The position numbers and the translations under genes were made by a program. Below, piece after piece: positions 39,657 to 48,394 of a stretch of 55,543 nt of DNA (positions within the stretch are counted from its first letter, which is position 1; every line of letters starts with the position of its first letter). This DNA comes from Caulobacter sp. UNC279MFTsu5.1 (GTDB lineage Bacteria > Pseudomonadota > Alphaproteobacteria > Caulobacterales > Caulobacteraceae), in NCBI RefSeq assembly GCF_900114015.1, contig NZ_FORN01000040.1, positions 1 through 55,543 on the forward strand, given 5' to 3'. Below the pieces are notes generated by a model. That model ran no database searches and was not told the origin of the DNA. It worked only from the letters and a program-made list of their open reading frames with translations.

Positions 39657-39929
39657 ATGTCTTTCTCCAAAGTTCTTCGTCTTGGAGCCGCAGTCGCCGC
39701 TCTGGTGGCCGGCACGGTGGTTCAGACCACGGCGGCGCAGGCGCGCCCCGAGGTCTGCGTCCAATGGGCTTGGTCGCGCTGCGACCCGCGTTTCGAGCGC
39801 TTCACACCGGAGTGGAACGCCTGCTTCGATCAGAATGTGACCGCTTGCGAATTGACCCAAGGCCCGCCACCGCCGACGCCCAATCCCCCCGCGCCGCCAT
39901 TTCCGTGGCCGACTTCGGTTGACGACTAG
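39657..39929 (+). CDS. Small exported Cys/Pro protein, unknown function
   Basis: A 90-residue protein. The signal peptide (about 1-29) ends AAQARP. The mature part has four cysteines (EVCVQW, SRCDP, NACFDQ, TACEL), enough for two disulfides, and a proline-rich tail. GGAGG lies 5 nt before the ATG. The gene is bracketed by two near-identical terminators (39535 and 39954). No family recognised. Confidence 0.7.
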   Translation: MSFSKVLRLGAAVAALVAGTVVQTTAAQARPEVCVQWAWSRCDPRFERFTPEWNACFDQNVTACELTQGPPPPTPNPPAPPFPWPTSVDD

Positions 39930-39953
39930 CCTTGAGCCTTGATCGAACGATGG

Positions 39954-39987
39954 ACGGCGGGTTCGAAAGAGCCCGCCGTTTTTCGTT
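39954..39987 (+). terminator. Intrinsic terminator after the small exported-protein gene
   Basis: ACGGCGGG / CCCGCCGT stem with a TTCGAAAGAG loop followed by TTTTTCG. It matches the ilvC terminator almost exactly, loop included. Confidence 0.88.
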
Positions 39988-40109
39988 TTCACAGCGAGCC
40001 GTCGGACTGCTCGTCCGGCGAATGGAATGACTCTGGCGCGCCCTTCCAATCCGGCCCCGCTTCGGGATCCGGGTCCCGGCATTCGTCGGGGAGAGCGGAT
40101 TTGGGCGCC

Positions 40110-40910
40110 TCAGCCCAGCACGAACACCGGCCCCCAGGCCACCTGGTACTTCCGCGCCCCGGTCGACAGGTGCGGACGCAGCTGCCAGGCGCCCGGCGGC
40201 AGGGTCCGGGCGCCGGGCGCCTCGACATAGGTCTCGACCAGGGCCTCGGCGCCGGGCTCGGAGACCGAGAACTGGTCGATGCGCGGGACGGCGTTGGCCA
40301 GGACCGAGGCGATGGCCGCGACCGACGCCACCCGCAGCGGGGCGGGGGCGGCCAGGCGCGCGGAGACCTCGGCGTAGGCCCCGACGGCGATCACCTCGCG
40401 GCCCCGGCGCAGCACGCCGTAGCCGACATGGGTGAAGCCCGGCGCCAGCAGGTTGGCGCGGTGGCCGGGGCTGGTCTTCCACTGGCCCATGATCTGGTCG
40501 GGGCGCACGGAGCCGCTGGCGTTCAGGCGTTCGGCGATGTTCTCGGCCGGGGCGCCGACCAGGTCGCGGGCCAGCAGGCCCACGCGGGCGGCGGGGCCGA
40601 AACCCTCGCGGGTCATGTGGTCGAAGACGTCGGTGCGGGCGATGTCGGCGGCGTGGGCGCGGGCCGCCAGGGTCAGGCCGGGATCGGGCGCCAGTCCGGG
40701 GAGGCGCCGGCCGCGCCGGAAAAGGTCGCCCAGGTCGCGCAGGTCGGTCTCGAAATCGGGGTCGAAATCGCCCCGGCTGTCGGCCAGCTGACGGCGCAGG
40801 CGGCGGTCGTAGGCCAGCCACGGGTCGCTCGCGGCGGCTTTGGCGAGGCCGGGCGCGGCCAGGGCGGCGGCGGTCGCGGCGATCAGGGTCCTGCGATCTA
40901 AAACGTCCAT
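40110..40910 (-). CDS. Exported CAP-domain (SCP/PR1-like) protein
   Basis: 266 residues with an N-terminal leader (RRTLIAATAAALAAPGLAKA, possibly Tat). The CAP domain (about 75-195) shows LTLAARAHAADIARTDVFDH, GAPAENIAER, IMGQWKTSPGHRANLLAPGFTHVGYG; the His and Glu of the CAP cavity are present. Bacterial CAP proteins are secreted and of mostly unknown function. About 70 further residues without a recognised domain follow. The ATG at 40910 has GAGGA upstream. It is divergent from the deoxyribosyltransferase-like gene by 49 nt. Confidence 0.87.
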   Translation of the reverse strand: MDVLDRRTLIAATAAALAAPGLAKAAASDPWLAYDRRLRRQLADSRGDFDPDFETDLRDLGDLFRRGRRLPGLAPDPGLTLAARAHAADIARTDVFDHMTREGFGPAARVGLLARDLVGAPAENIAERLNASGSVRPDQIMGQWKTSPGHRANLLAPGFTHVGYGVLRRGREVIAVGAYAEVSARLAAPAPLRVASVAAIASVLANAVPRIDQFSVSEPGAEALVETYVEAPGARTLPPGAWQLRPHLSTGARKYQVAWGPVFVLG

Positions 40911-40959
40911 GGTCCTCAAGGCGGTTGACAGCGTCCCGGTTCGGCAAGTTCTAAGGGGC

Positions 40960-41523
40960 ATGAGACCCGTACGTTCCATCTGGTTGGCCGGCCCCGAGCC
41001 CTGGCTTCCCGACGCCGAGGCGCAAGCCGCGCGCCAACGCGCCTTCTGCGCGGACAACGGCTTCACCGGCCTGACCGCGCCGGCCATCGTCGAGACCCAG
41101 GCCGACAATGTCGAGGTCCAGGCCCGCGAACTCTACGCCGAGAGGATGGCCAAGCTGCGGCAGGCCGACGCCGGGATCATCAATCTGACGCCGTTCCGCG
41201 GTCCGTCCTGCGCCAGCGCCGCCGCGTTCGAGGCCGGGGTGCTGGCCGGGCTGGGGCGGCCGGTGATGGCCTATGTCAACGTCGCCGACGAGAGCGAGGC
41301 CGAATATGTCGACCGGGTCGAGGTGCATGTCGGCGCCCAGCGCGACGAGCACGGCGTCTGGCGGGACGGCGACGGCTGCGTGGTCGAGGACTTCGGCCTG
41401 CCCGAGACCTTGATGCTGTGGGCCGAGGCCCGCCGACTGTTCGTGATCATCACCGACGACCCGCTGCACGACCTGACCGGCCTGGAGATGTGCCTGGAGG
41501 CGCTGGCGCTGTACGCGGAGTAG
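40960..41523 (+). CDS. Nucleoside 2-deoxyribosyltransferase-like protein
   Basis: A 187-residue member of the nucleoside 2-deoxyribosyltransferase family, which moves deoxyribose between bases or hydrolyses nucleotides. IWLAGPEPW at the start, ADAGIINLTPFRGPSCASAAAFEAGVLAGLGRPVMAYV (about 70-107, the catalytic Glu in FEAG) are typical. AAGGGG precedes the ATG at 40960. The exact reaction is not evident; nucleotide salvage or house-cleaning is likely. Confidence 0.85.
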   Translation: MRPVRSIWLAGPEPWLPDAEAQAARQRAFCADNGFTGLTAPAIVETQADNVEVQARELYAERMAKLRQADAGIINLTPFRGPSCASAAAFEAGVLAGLGRPVMAYVNVADESEAEYVDRVEVHVGAQRDEHGVWRDGDGCVVEDFGLPETLMLWAEARRLFVIITDDPLHDLTGLEMCLEALALYAE

Positions 41524-41645
41524 GGGGCGCCCACTTGCCCCCACCTGGCGGCTTCGCCGCCTGTCCGCCCCCATAGGGGGCGGAGCCTCCCGCCGCAGGC
41601 TCTTCCCCCTATGGGGGAAGACGGCCGAAGGCCAGTAGGGGGCAG
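41524..41645. repeat. GC-rich intergenic repeat between converging genes
   Basis: Includes GGCGGCTTCGCCGCC, GCCCCCATAGGGGGC and TTCCCCCTATGGGGGAA hairpins. It separates the converging deoxyribosyltransferase-like and methylase genes and could end both transcripts. Confidence 0.65.
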
Positions 41646-41668
41646 GTGATCGCCGCCCGAACGGATGC

Positions 41669-42439
41669 CTAACCCCACCCCAGCGCCGCATCCCCCCGCA
41701 GGATCGCCTCGGCCGCCGCCGAATGGCCCGTCCCCTCGCGGTCGTGCAGGACCAGCGGGGGCAACAGGACCAGCGGGGCCTTGCCGGTCTTGATCGCCCG
41801 GACGACCACCCGCTTGGCCGGGACGTCGGCGAAGGGCGCGATCGGGCGGATCCTGAACGAGCCGGCCTTGGGGGACAGCAACGACAGAATGTCGACCAGG
41901 CGGTCGGTGCGGTGGATCAGGGTGATCGTCCCGCCCTCGCGCACCGCCTTCAGGCAGAAGGCGGTCCAGGCCGCCAGCCCGCCGTCGGCCATCCAGGCGC
42001 CGGCCTTCTCCGGCGCGGGTGCACGCAGGGCGCCGGGATCGTCGAAGAACGGCGGATTACTGATCACCGCGTCGAACACCGGCAGGCCCAGGGCGCGGAA
42101 ACCGCGCTCGACGTCGCCGCCGAAGATCTCCACGCGGTCGGCCAGATCGTTCAATGCGACGTTGCCCCGCGCCAGATCGACGGCGGCGGGATCGCGCTCC
42201 AGCCCGACGAATCGGGCGCCGGACCGCCGCGCCGCCGCCGCCAGCAGCGCCCCGCCGACCCCGCAGCCGGCCTCGATCACCCGGTCGCCCGGTTTCGCGT
42301 CGCAGGCCGCCGCCAGCAGGGCCGCGTCCATGCCCGCCCGATAGCCCGCCACGGGTTGGCGCAGCCGCACGCGGCCGTTCAGGACGGCGTCTTCGGTGAA
42401 GCTTTGGGGGCTCGTGGGCGCGGGTATCTCGTTCGGCAA
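41669..42439 (-). CDS. TrmN6-like tRNA (adenine-N6)-methyltransferase
   Basis: A 256-residue class I N6-adenine methylase. Motif I is EAGCGVGG (56-63) and the catalytic NPPF is at 128-131. The layout (RLRQPVAGYRAGMDAALLAAAC before motif I) matches the TrmN6/YfiC group, which modifies A37 of tRNA-Val; the substrate here is inferred. The start appears to be a TTG at 42439, as no ATG or GTG lies before the conserved N-terminus. It is divergent from the prenyl synthase gene. Confidence 0.85.
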   Translation of the reverse strand: MPNEIPAPTSPQSFTEDAVLNGRVRLRQPVAGYRAGMDAALLAAACDAKPGDRVIEAGCGVGGALLAAAARRSGARFVGLERDPAAVDLARGNVALNDLADRVEIFGGDVERGFRALGLPVFDAVISNPPFFDDPGALRAPAPEKAGAWMADGGLAAWTAFCLKAVREGGTITLIHRTDRLVDILSLLSPKAGSFRIRPIAPFADVPAKRVVVRAIKTGKAPLVLLPPLVLHDREGTGHSAAAEAILRGDAALGWG

Positions 42440-42565
42440 CGTTTCAAGCCTTGTGCTCGCCTTGACCCTGACCTATCCCGCCACCATTGTCGCTCGCAAC
42501 GGCTGATCAAGCCCAAGGGACGCGAGGCGTACGCCGACCGCCGGCGGGCGTCAGCCAGGGAGAGT

Positions 42566-43582
42566 ATGGTTTTGGACGCAGCTGCAGCGACCCTCGCCCG
42601 GGAGCCGGGATCGGTGGATCGTCTCGTGCGGCTGGCCGCCGCCGACATGGCCGGGGTCGACGCCCTGATCACCGCGCGCATGCAGAGCGAAGTGCCGGTC
42701 ATTCCGGCCCTGGCCGAGCACCTGATCGCCGCCGGCGGCAAGCGCCTGCGTCCGCTGTTGACCGTGGCCGCGGCGCGCCTGGCCGGGTCGGACAACGCTG
42801 CCTGCCTGAAGCTGGCCGCCGCCGTCGAGTTCATCCATACCGCCACCCTGCTGCACGACGACGTGGTCGACGGCAGCCAGCTGCGGCGCGGCAAGGTCGC
42901 GGCCCACCTGATCTGGGGCGCGGCGCAGAGCGTGCTGGTCGGCGACTTCCTGTTCGCCCGCGCCTTCGAGCTGATGGTCGAGACCAACTCGATGAAGGCG
43001 CTGGAGATCTTGGCCAAGGCCAGCCGCGTCATCGCCGAAGGCGAAGTGCTTCAACTGACCCGCAGCCACGACCTGAACCTGTCGCAGGCGCTGTATCTGG
43101 AAATCATCGCCGCCAAGACCGCCGAGCTGTTCGCCGCGGCGTCGGAAGCCGGCGGCGTCTCGGCCGGCGTGTCTGCGGCCCAGTCGGACGCCCTGCGCGC
43201 CTACGGCATGAACCTGGGCCTGGCCTTCCAACTGGCCGACGACGCCCTGGACTACGGCGGCACGACCGAGGCCCTGGGCAAGAACGCCGGCGACGACTTC
43301 CGAGAAGGCAAGGCCACCTTGCCGCTGCTGCTGGCCATCGCCCGCTCGGGTCCGCGCGAGGCCGAGTTCTGGGAGCGGGCCATCGGCCGCCGCGAGCAGA
43401 CCGAGGCCGACTTCCGCCGGGCCCGCGAGCTGATCGTCGGCACCGGGGCGCTGGAGGCCACGCTCGACCTGGCCGCGGCCTATGCCGACAAGGCCAAGGC
43501 GGCGCTGTCGGGCTTCCCGACCAACGACTGGCGCTCCAGCCTCGAGAGCCTGGCCGACTTCGCGGTCAGCCGGCGGGCCTGA
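42566..43582 (+). CDS. ispB: Long-chain polyprenyl diphosphate synthase (octaprenyl-type)
   Basis: A 338-residue trans-prenyltransferase, probably making the ubiquinone side chain. The first Asp-rich motif is HDDVVD (D98, D99, D102), after GGKRLRPLL; the second is QLADDALDYGG. The residues before the first motif (FIHTATLLHDD) lack the bulky aromatics at positions -4/-5 typical of short-chain enzymes, consistent with a long product. The exact chain length is inferred. AGGGAGAGT precedes the ATG. The membrane protein gene overlaps its stop. Confidence 0.92.
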   Translation: MVLDAAAATLAREPGSVDRLVRLAAADMAGVDALITARMQSEVPVIPALAEHLIAAGGKRLRPLLTVAAARLAGSDNAACLKLAAAVEFIHTATLLHDDVVDGSQLRRGKVAAHLIWGAAQSVLVGDFLFARAFELMVETNSMKALEILAKASRVIAEGEVLQLTRSHDLNLSQALYLEIIAAKTAELFAAASEAGGVSAGVSAAQSDALRAYGMNLGLAFQLADDALDYGGTTEALGKNAGDDFREGKATLPLLLAIARSGPREAEFWERAIGRREQTEADFRRARELIVGTGALEATLDLAAAYADKAKAALSGFPTNDWRSSLESLADFAVSRRA

Positions 43583-44184
43583 TGGCGCGGGCCGGGGGAT
43601 CCAAGGCCGGCAACATGCTTCCGCGCTCGCCGGAAGGACCGCTGCCGTCCCTGAACACCGTCCTGAAGACCACGCCCGACAATCCCAGCGGCGATCCGCA
43701 TGGCCACGCCCACCAGGCCGGCGAAGCGGCGGGCAAGGTGATCGGCGGCGGCCTGGGCGTGGTGATCGGCTTCGGCGTCCTGTTGCTGATGTTCGGTCCG
43801 GTGCTATGGGCCCCGCTGTGGGCGGCCGTGTCGGCGGCGGTGCGGGTCGAGGCGCTGGCGCACAACGGCTGGCTGACCACCGGCGCGGCTGTCGCCGCTG
43901 GCCTGGCCGTGGCCTTCGTCCAGTTCCTGCTGCTGGTCCAGAAGAGCCCGCTGCTGCGTTATCCGGCCGTGCTGCTGTTCTCGCTGGCCTGGGTGGGCGG
44001 GCTGTGGCTGGAGCTGACCGCGCCGCCGCACGACTGGCTGGCGCTTCCGCCCTGGCATGCGCCGGGGCCGTGGGCGATGGCCGTCGTCGGCGTGGGGACG
44101 GTGATCTACGCTGGGCTGTACCTGCTGATCCTCACGCGCTTCGGCAAGGGTCGGTGGGCCAAGCGGTGGCAGCTGATCAAGTAG
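43582..44184 (+). CDS. Membrane protein, unknown function
   Basis: A 200-residue protein with a polar N-terminus (about 1-48, His/Gly-rich near PHGHAHQAGEAAG) and four to five hydrophobic helices between 50 and 190, ending with a basic tail (KGRWAKRWQLIK). Its ATG shares one base with the ispB stop, so the two are coupled. No family recognised. An inverted repeat follows. Confidence 0.75.
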   Translation: MARAGGSKAGNMLPRSPEGPLPSLNTVLKTTPDNPSGDPHGHAHQAGEAAGKVIGGGLGVVIGFGVLLLMFGPVLWAPLWAAVSAAVRVEALAHNGWLTTGAAVAAGLAVAFVQFLLLVQKSPLLRYPAVLLFSLAWVGGLWLELTAPPHDWLALPPWHAPGPWAMAVVGVGTVIYAGLYLLILTRFGKGRWAKRWQLIK

Positions 44185-44193
44185 GCGGCCGCG

Positions 44194-44301
44194 CCGTGCG
44201 TCCTTCGAGGCTCGCCCGCGGCTCGCACCTCAGGAAGAGGCGTCAGCAACAACGTTCCTCATCCTGAGGCGCCCGCATGGCGGGCCTCGAAGGACGCACG
44301 G
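44194..44301. repeat. 108-bp inverted intergenic repeat
   Basis: The ends CCGTGCGTCCTTCGAGGC and GCCTCGAAGGACGCACGG are exact inverted copies. Inside them CCTCAGGA and TCCTGAGG form a second stem. The whole can fold into one long hairpin. It lies between two converging genes and has the look of a dispersed Caulobacter-type intergenic repeat. Confidence 0.8.
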
Positions 44302-44316
44302 CGACAGCCGCTAGCC

Positions 44317-45168
44317 CTACGCCTTCAAGCACAGGTCCAGGTGCGTGCCGTTGTCGTCCTCGACATGCCGTTTCCAGGCCGCGTCGACCTTGGCGATCAC
44401 TTCGGCCGGCGTCGCGCCCTTCACGGCCTCGCGCTTTTTCTTGCGGTGCAGGATCTCAATCCCGTAGCCCAGGTCCAGGAAGAAGCTCAGCAGGGCCGAG
44501 CCCTCGGCGCGCGAGGTCTCGGCCTGGAAGCGCGGCGAATATTCCAGGAAGGTGATCGGCTTCTGCTCGGCCATGAAGGCCTTGGCGCCCATGAAGGCGC
44601 GATATTCCATGCCCTCGATGTCGATCTTCATCACGTCGACCCGGCCCAGCTCGCCGCGCAGCAGGTCGATGGGCACGACCGGGGCGAAGTCGTAGTCGCT
44701 CAGGTCGTCCGGCGCGGCCTGGCCCGCCGGCTCCAGCTGGTGGTTGTTGTGCATGGTCTGGCGGCGCAGGAAGGCCGTCTCCAGCGTGTCGGACACGCCC
44801 ACCAGGATCAGCCGGATGTTGTCGATGGCGTTGGTCTTGGCGCTCTCCAGGATCACCCGGCCGTTGCCCGGGCTCATCTCGATGGCGATCACCCGGCCGG
44901 CGGGGCCGACCTTCCGGGCGGCCGGCAGGGCGAAGGCGCCCCAGCTGGCTCCGACGTCCAGCACGGTCATGCCGGGCTTGAGGGTCTGCAGGAAGTAGTC
45001 CAGCACCCAGGGCTCGTAGTCCTTGCCGTCCAGCAGCTGCTTGGTGATCACCCAGTGGTCGGGCATGCGGAACGTGCAGCCGCGGAACTTCACCGAGGCG
45101 GGGATCGGGGCGACGCCGACGGGCAGCGAGATCGCCTGATGCTTCTTCTTGCGGAACAGACTCATCAT
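44317..45168 (-). CDS. FkbM-family SAM-dependent methyltransferase
   Basis: A 283-residue methyltransferase. The FkbM marks are GMTVLDVGASWGAFALPAARKVG (motif I), VIAIEMSPGN, and VDVMKIDIEGMEYRAFMGA. These enzymes O-methylate sugars or polyketides, often in surface polysaccharide; the substrate is unknown and no glycosyltransferase genes are nearby. It begins with MMSLFRKKKHQ, a basic tail that may bind membranes. Confidence 0.88.
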   Translation of the reverse strand: MMSLFRKKKHQAISLPVGVAPIPASVKFRGCTFRMPDHWVITKQLLDGKDYEPWVLDYFLQTLKPGMTVLDVGASWGAFALPAARKVGPAGRVIAIEMSPGNGRVILESAKTNAIDNIRLILVGVSDTLETAFLRRQTMHNNHQLEPAGQAAPDDLSDYDFAPVVPIDLLRGELGRVDVMKIDIEGMEYRAFMGAKAFMAEQKPITFLEYSPRFQAETSRAEGSALLSFFLDLGYGIEILHRKKKREAVKGATPAEVIAKVDAAWKRHVEDDNGTHLDLCLKA

Positions 45169-45348
45169 GCCCTCGTGACGGCGCGGCGCCCGGAATCGGA
45201 CGCGGCGGCTTTTGTTTCTCGACCGTCACATAGCGATAGCTTGTGGCAAGGTCACGTCCGAGCGGCGCGAAAGGCGAAGCTCGACATCGATCGCGATTCG
45301 TCGCACGCCTAGGTCGCGCCCCTGGAGCGGGCTTCGCCGGAGACCGTC

Positions 45349-45750
45349 ATGATCCGCCTGTTGCTCAACATCCTGTGGTTCGTCCTGGGCGGATGGATCA
45401 GCGGCCTGCTGTGGCTGCTGGGCGGCTTGTTGCTGGCCATCACCGTCGTCGGCCTGCCCTATACCGGCGCGGCCTGGCGCATCGCCGGCTTCGCCTTCTG
45501 GCCGTTCGGCAAGGAGATCCTGCCGCGCGACATGGTGACCGGCCAGGGCGACCTCGGGACCGGCGGCCTGGGCTGCGTGCTCAACGTGATCTGGTTCGTG
45601 CTGGGCGGCTGGTACATCGCCCTGTCGCACCTGATGATCGCCGTCGCCGAAGCCGTGACGATCATCGGCATCCCGTTCGCGATCAAGGACCTGCAGCTGG
45701 CCATCGTGGCCATCGCCCCGATCGGGCGGACAGTGGTGGTCAAGCCGTAG
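45349..45750 (+). CDS. YccF-domain inner membrane protein
   Basis: A 133-residue protein made of two copies of the YccF (DUF307) unit: LLNILWFVLGGWISGLLWLLGGLLLAITVVGLPY (start) and VLNVIWFVLGGWYIALSHLMIAVAEAVTIIGIPF (middle). Four membrane helices are predicted. Function is unknown. It converges on the ccdB gene with a 4-nt gap. Confidence 0.88.
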   Translation: MIRLLLNILWFVLGGWISGLLWLLGGLLLAITVVGLPYTGAAWRIAGFAFWPFGKEILPRDMVTGQGDLGTGGLGCVLNVIWFVLGGWYIALSHLMIAVAEAVTIIGIPFAIKDLQLAIVAIAPIGRTVVVKP

Positions 45751-45754
45751 GGCG

Positions 45755-46069
45755 TCAGAAGCCGGTGAACAGGCGGTCGACGGCGCGGCGGATGTCGTCT
45801 TCGTGGGCAAGGAGGTCTGTGATCTTGCCACGAAGCCTCGCTGAGTTCATCGCGACGAGTTCGGGAATGGAAACAACGAAATCCCAAGTGTCGAGCTGTA
45901 TGTGCACGGTCAGGTTCGTGAACCTTTCGGCGACCTCAGCCCGATAGACAGGCGCTACGACAGCGGTCGCCAGATCTCCAGCGTATTGCGACTGCAGGAC
46001 AACGACGTAGGGCGCGTCTTCGCGGCTGCGGAGCGACGGGTTTGGGAAAACGTCGAACTGCCGGATCAC
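45755..46069 (-). CDS. ccdB: CcdB-family toxin
   Basis: A 104-residue gyrase-poison toxin. RQFDVFPNPSLRSREDAPYVVVLQSQYAGDL at the start and the C-terminal MNSARLRGKITDLLAHEDDIRRAVDRLFTGF match CcdB in order and length; in F-plasmid CcdB the last helix (ending W-G-I) contacts GyrA, here it ends F-T-G-F. The GTG start overlaps the antitoxin stop (GTGA). It is chromosomal, next to housekeeping genes. Confidence 0.88.
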   Translation of the reverse strand: MIRQFDVFPNPSLRSREDAPYVVVLQSQYAGDLATAVVAPVYRAEVAERFTNLTVHIQLDTWDFVVSIPELVAMNSARLRGKITDLLAHEDDIRRAVDRLFTGF

Positions 46070-46308
46070 CACGTCCGCAGGTCGTCTCCGAAGACGCCGC
46101 GTTTCTCGACCCGTTCGCGATAAGCCTTCAGCGCCTCGGCGTTCTCTTCCGTCCACCGCCGCGCGCGCTCTTCGGCTCCGGCGGGGTCGATCTTTTGGAG
46201 ATGCAGCCGCAGTTGGGTCTCGCTCATGCCGGCGACGGAAATGCCCAGCCGCTTGGCCTGCGCCAGCAGTTCCGGATCGATGCCGATGTCGAGTTCGACC
46301 TTGCCCAT
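46066..46308 (-). CDS. ccdA: CcdA-family antitoxin
   Basis: An 80-residue antitoxin. The N-terminus (KVELDIGIDPELLAQAKRLGI) is the RHH strand and helix that bind DNA and repress the operon; the C-terminus (RRWTEENAEALKAYRERVEKRG, ending LRTW) is the acidic/aromatic segment that neutralises CcdB. It overlaps ccdB by 4 nt in the usual antitoxin-first order. Confidence 0.88.
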   Translation of the reverse strand: MGKVELDIGIDPELLAQAKRLGISVAGMSETQLRLHLQKIDPAGAEERARRWTEENAEALKAYRERVEKRGVFGDDLRTW

Positions 46309-46362
46309 GGTCGGAGGCTAACACGGGCTTTGCCGGCCTGACAGGCGCGGAAAGCGAGGTTT

Positions 46363-46809
46363 CTAGCTCGCGCTCCGTCGCAGCACGTGCGTCCAAGGCC
46401 CCGAACCATTCGACGAAAACCCCTGCGCCTCCCAGAACGGCGCGGCGGCGGGGGAGGCGGCGGCGTTGCAGGTCAGGAGGTCGACCTGGTCGAGGGCCTC
46501 CTGCACCAGCGCGGAGGCCAGGGCGCGCGCCACACCGTGGCGGCGGAAGGCGGGGCGGACGTAGAACCGGCGCACGCGGCGGGCGGGTTCGGCCGCGGCG
46601 GGTTCGAGGGAGAGGCCGCCGATCCCCGCCAGCTCGCCGGCCAGCAGCGCGCCCAGCAGGGCCTCGCCGTCGCGGTCGAAGCGCTGGTCGCCGCTGGCCC
46701 AGCCGTCGGCCAGCCGCGCCATGTTGCCGACGCCCTCGCTCGCGGCGTCGGCGAGGAGGGCGGGAAAGCCGTCCGGCAGGTCGTCGAGGATCCGGATCAG
46801 CTGGATCAA
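46363..46809 (-). CDS. GNAT-family N-acetyltransferase
   Basis: A 148-residue GNAT domain. GLSLEPAAAEPARRVRRFYVRPAFRRHGVARALASALVQEA (about 64-104) includes the acetyl-CoA-binding R-R-H-G-V-A loop. The acceptor is unknown. The TTG start at 46809 is supported by AGGAG 7 nt upstream. It lies between ccdA and fumC on the same strand. Confidence 0.85.
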   Translation of the reverse strand: MIQLIRILDDLPDGFPALLADAASEGVGNMARLADGWASGDQRFDRDGEALLGALLAGELAGIGGLSLEPAAAEPARRVRRFYVRPAFRRHGVARALASALVQEALDQVDLLTCNAAASPAAAPFWEAQGFSSNGSGPWTHVLRRSAS

Positions 46810-46872
46810 TGGGCACTCCTAGTTGGCGCGCATTCCGATCGCCGAACCGGCGTCCACTTCGGTGGAATGCGT

Positions 46873-48264
46873 TTAGCCCGGCGAGATCATGTTCTCGGGG
46901 CGGACGTACTGGTCGAATTCCTCGTTGGTCAGGTAGCCGCCGCCGACGGCTTCCTCGCGCAGGGTGGTGCCGTTCTTGTGCGCGGCCTTGGCGATCTTGG
47001 CGCAGATGTCGTAGCCCAGCTTGCCGTTCAGGGCGGTGACCAGCATCAGCGAGTTCTCGACGCCCTTGTTGATGTTGTCGACGCGCGGCTCGATGCCGAC
47101 CACGCAGTTGTCGGTGAAGCTGATCGCCGCGTCGGCCATCAGGCGCACCGACTGCAGGAAGTTATAGGCCATCACCGGGTTGAAGACGTTCAGCTCGAAA
47201 TGGCCCTGGCTGCCGGCGAAGGTGACCGCGGCGTGGTTGCCGAACACCTGGACGCAGACCTGGGTGAGGGCCTCGCATTGGGTCGGGTTGACCTTGCCCG
47301 GCATGATCGACGAGCCCGGCTCGTTTTCCGGCAGGCTCAGTTCGCCCAGGCCGGCGCGCGGGCCGCTGCCCAGGAAACGGATGTCGTTGGCGATCTTGAA
47401 CAGGCTGGCGGCGACGGTGTTGATCGCGCCGTGGCTGAAGACCATGGCGTCGTGGGCGGCCAGGGCCTCGAACTTGTTGGGAGCGGTGGTGAAGGGCAGG
47501 CCGGTGATGGCGGCGATCTGCTCGGCCACCTTCTCGGCGAAGCCGATCGGGGCGTTGAGGCCCGTGCCGACCGCGGTGCCGCCCTGGGCCAGCTGCATCA
47601 GCTTGGGCAGGGTCTGTTCGATGCGCTCGATGCCGTTGGCCACCTGCTGGGCGTAGCCGCCGAATTCCTGACCCAGGGTCAGGGGGGTGGCGTCCTGGGT
47701 GTGGGTGCGGCCGATCTTGATGATCTTGGCCCAGGCGTCGGACTTGGCCTTCAGGGCCTCGTGCAGATGCTTGAGGGCCGGCAGCAGGTCGTGGACGATC
47801 TGCTCGGCGCAGGCCACGTGCATCGCCGTCGGGTAGGTGTCGTTCGACGACTGGCTCATATTGACGTGGTCGTTGGGGTGGACGGGCTTCTTGCTGCCCA
47901 TCTCGCCGCCCAGCATCTCGATCGCCCGGTTGCTGATCACCTCGTTGGCGTTCATGTTCGACTGGGTGCCCGAGCCGGTCTGCCAGACCACCAGCGGGAA
48001 GTGGGCGTCGAGCTTGCCCTCGATCACCTCGTTGGCCGCGGCGACGATGGTCTCGGCGATCTTGGGATCCAGCTTGCCCAGGGCCAGGTTGGCCTCTGCG
48101 GCGGCGCGCTTGACGACGCCCAGGGCGCGGACGACGGGAAGCGGCTGCTTCTCCCAGCCGATCTTGAAGTTGCCGAGCGAACGCTGGGCCTGGGCGCCCC
48201 AGTACTTGTCGTTCTCGACGGCGATCGGGCCGAAGGTGTCGGTCTCGTTGCGCGTGGCGGTCAT
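46873..48264 (-). CDS. fumC: Fumarate hydratase, class II
   Basis: A 463-residue oxygen-stable TCA-cycle enzyme that interconverts fumarate and malate. The superfamily signature [11 protein letters not shown] is at 307-317, with the catalytic serine in it, and [10 protein letters not shown] holds H188. Also [12 protein letters not shown] and [11 protein letters not shown], the substrate loops. Full length. It ends 63 nt before the GNAT gene start. Confidence 0.97.
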   Translation of the reverse strand: MTATRNETDTFGPIAVENDKYWGAQAQRSLGNFKIGWEKQPLPVVRALGVVKRAAAEANLALGKLDPKIAETIVAAANEVIEGKLDAHFPLVVWQTGSGTQSNMNANEVISNRAIEMLGGEMGSKKPVHPNDHVNMSQSSNDTYPTAMHVACAEQIVHDLLPALKHLHEALKAKSDAWAKIIKIGRTHTQDATPLTLGQEFGGYAQQVANGIERIEQTLPKLMQLAQGGTAVGTGLNAPIGFAEKVAEQIAAITGLPFTTAPNKFEALAAHDAMVFSHGAINTVAASLFKIANDIRFLGSGPRAGLGELSLPENEPGSSIMPGKVNPTQCEALTQVCVQVFGNHAAVTFAGSQGHFELNVFNPVMAYNFLQSVRLMADAAISFTDNCVVGIEPRVDNINKGVENSLMLVTALNGKLGYDICAKIAKAAHKNGTTLREEAVGGGYLTNEEFDQYVRPENMISPG

Positions 48265-48394
48265 GCGGCGGGTCTCCCGGAAAAACGGTCGAGCGGGGGT
48301 CTAGACCCAAGGCGCGCCCAGGGCAACGCTCGCGGGTTGCGATCAGGGCTCGGCCGGATTACGACGGGAACAATCACGGAACGGAGTTCGCCCG

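Noticed and set aside
41723..42565. Upstream extension of the polyprenyl synthase frame (619 codons in all)
   Set aside because: It is antisense to the TrmN6-like gene; AGGGAGAGT and ATG at 42566 give the normal family start.
46070..46816. Upstream extension of the ccdB frame
   Set aside because: It runs over ccdA and the GNAT gene in the wrong frame; CcdB length fits a start at 46069.
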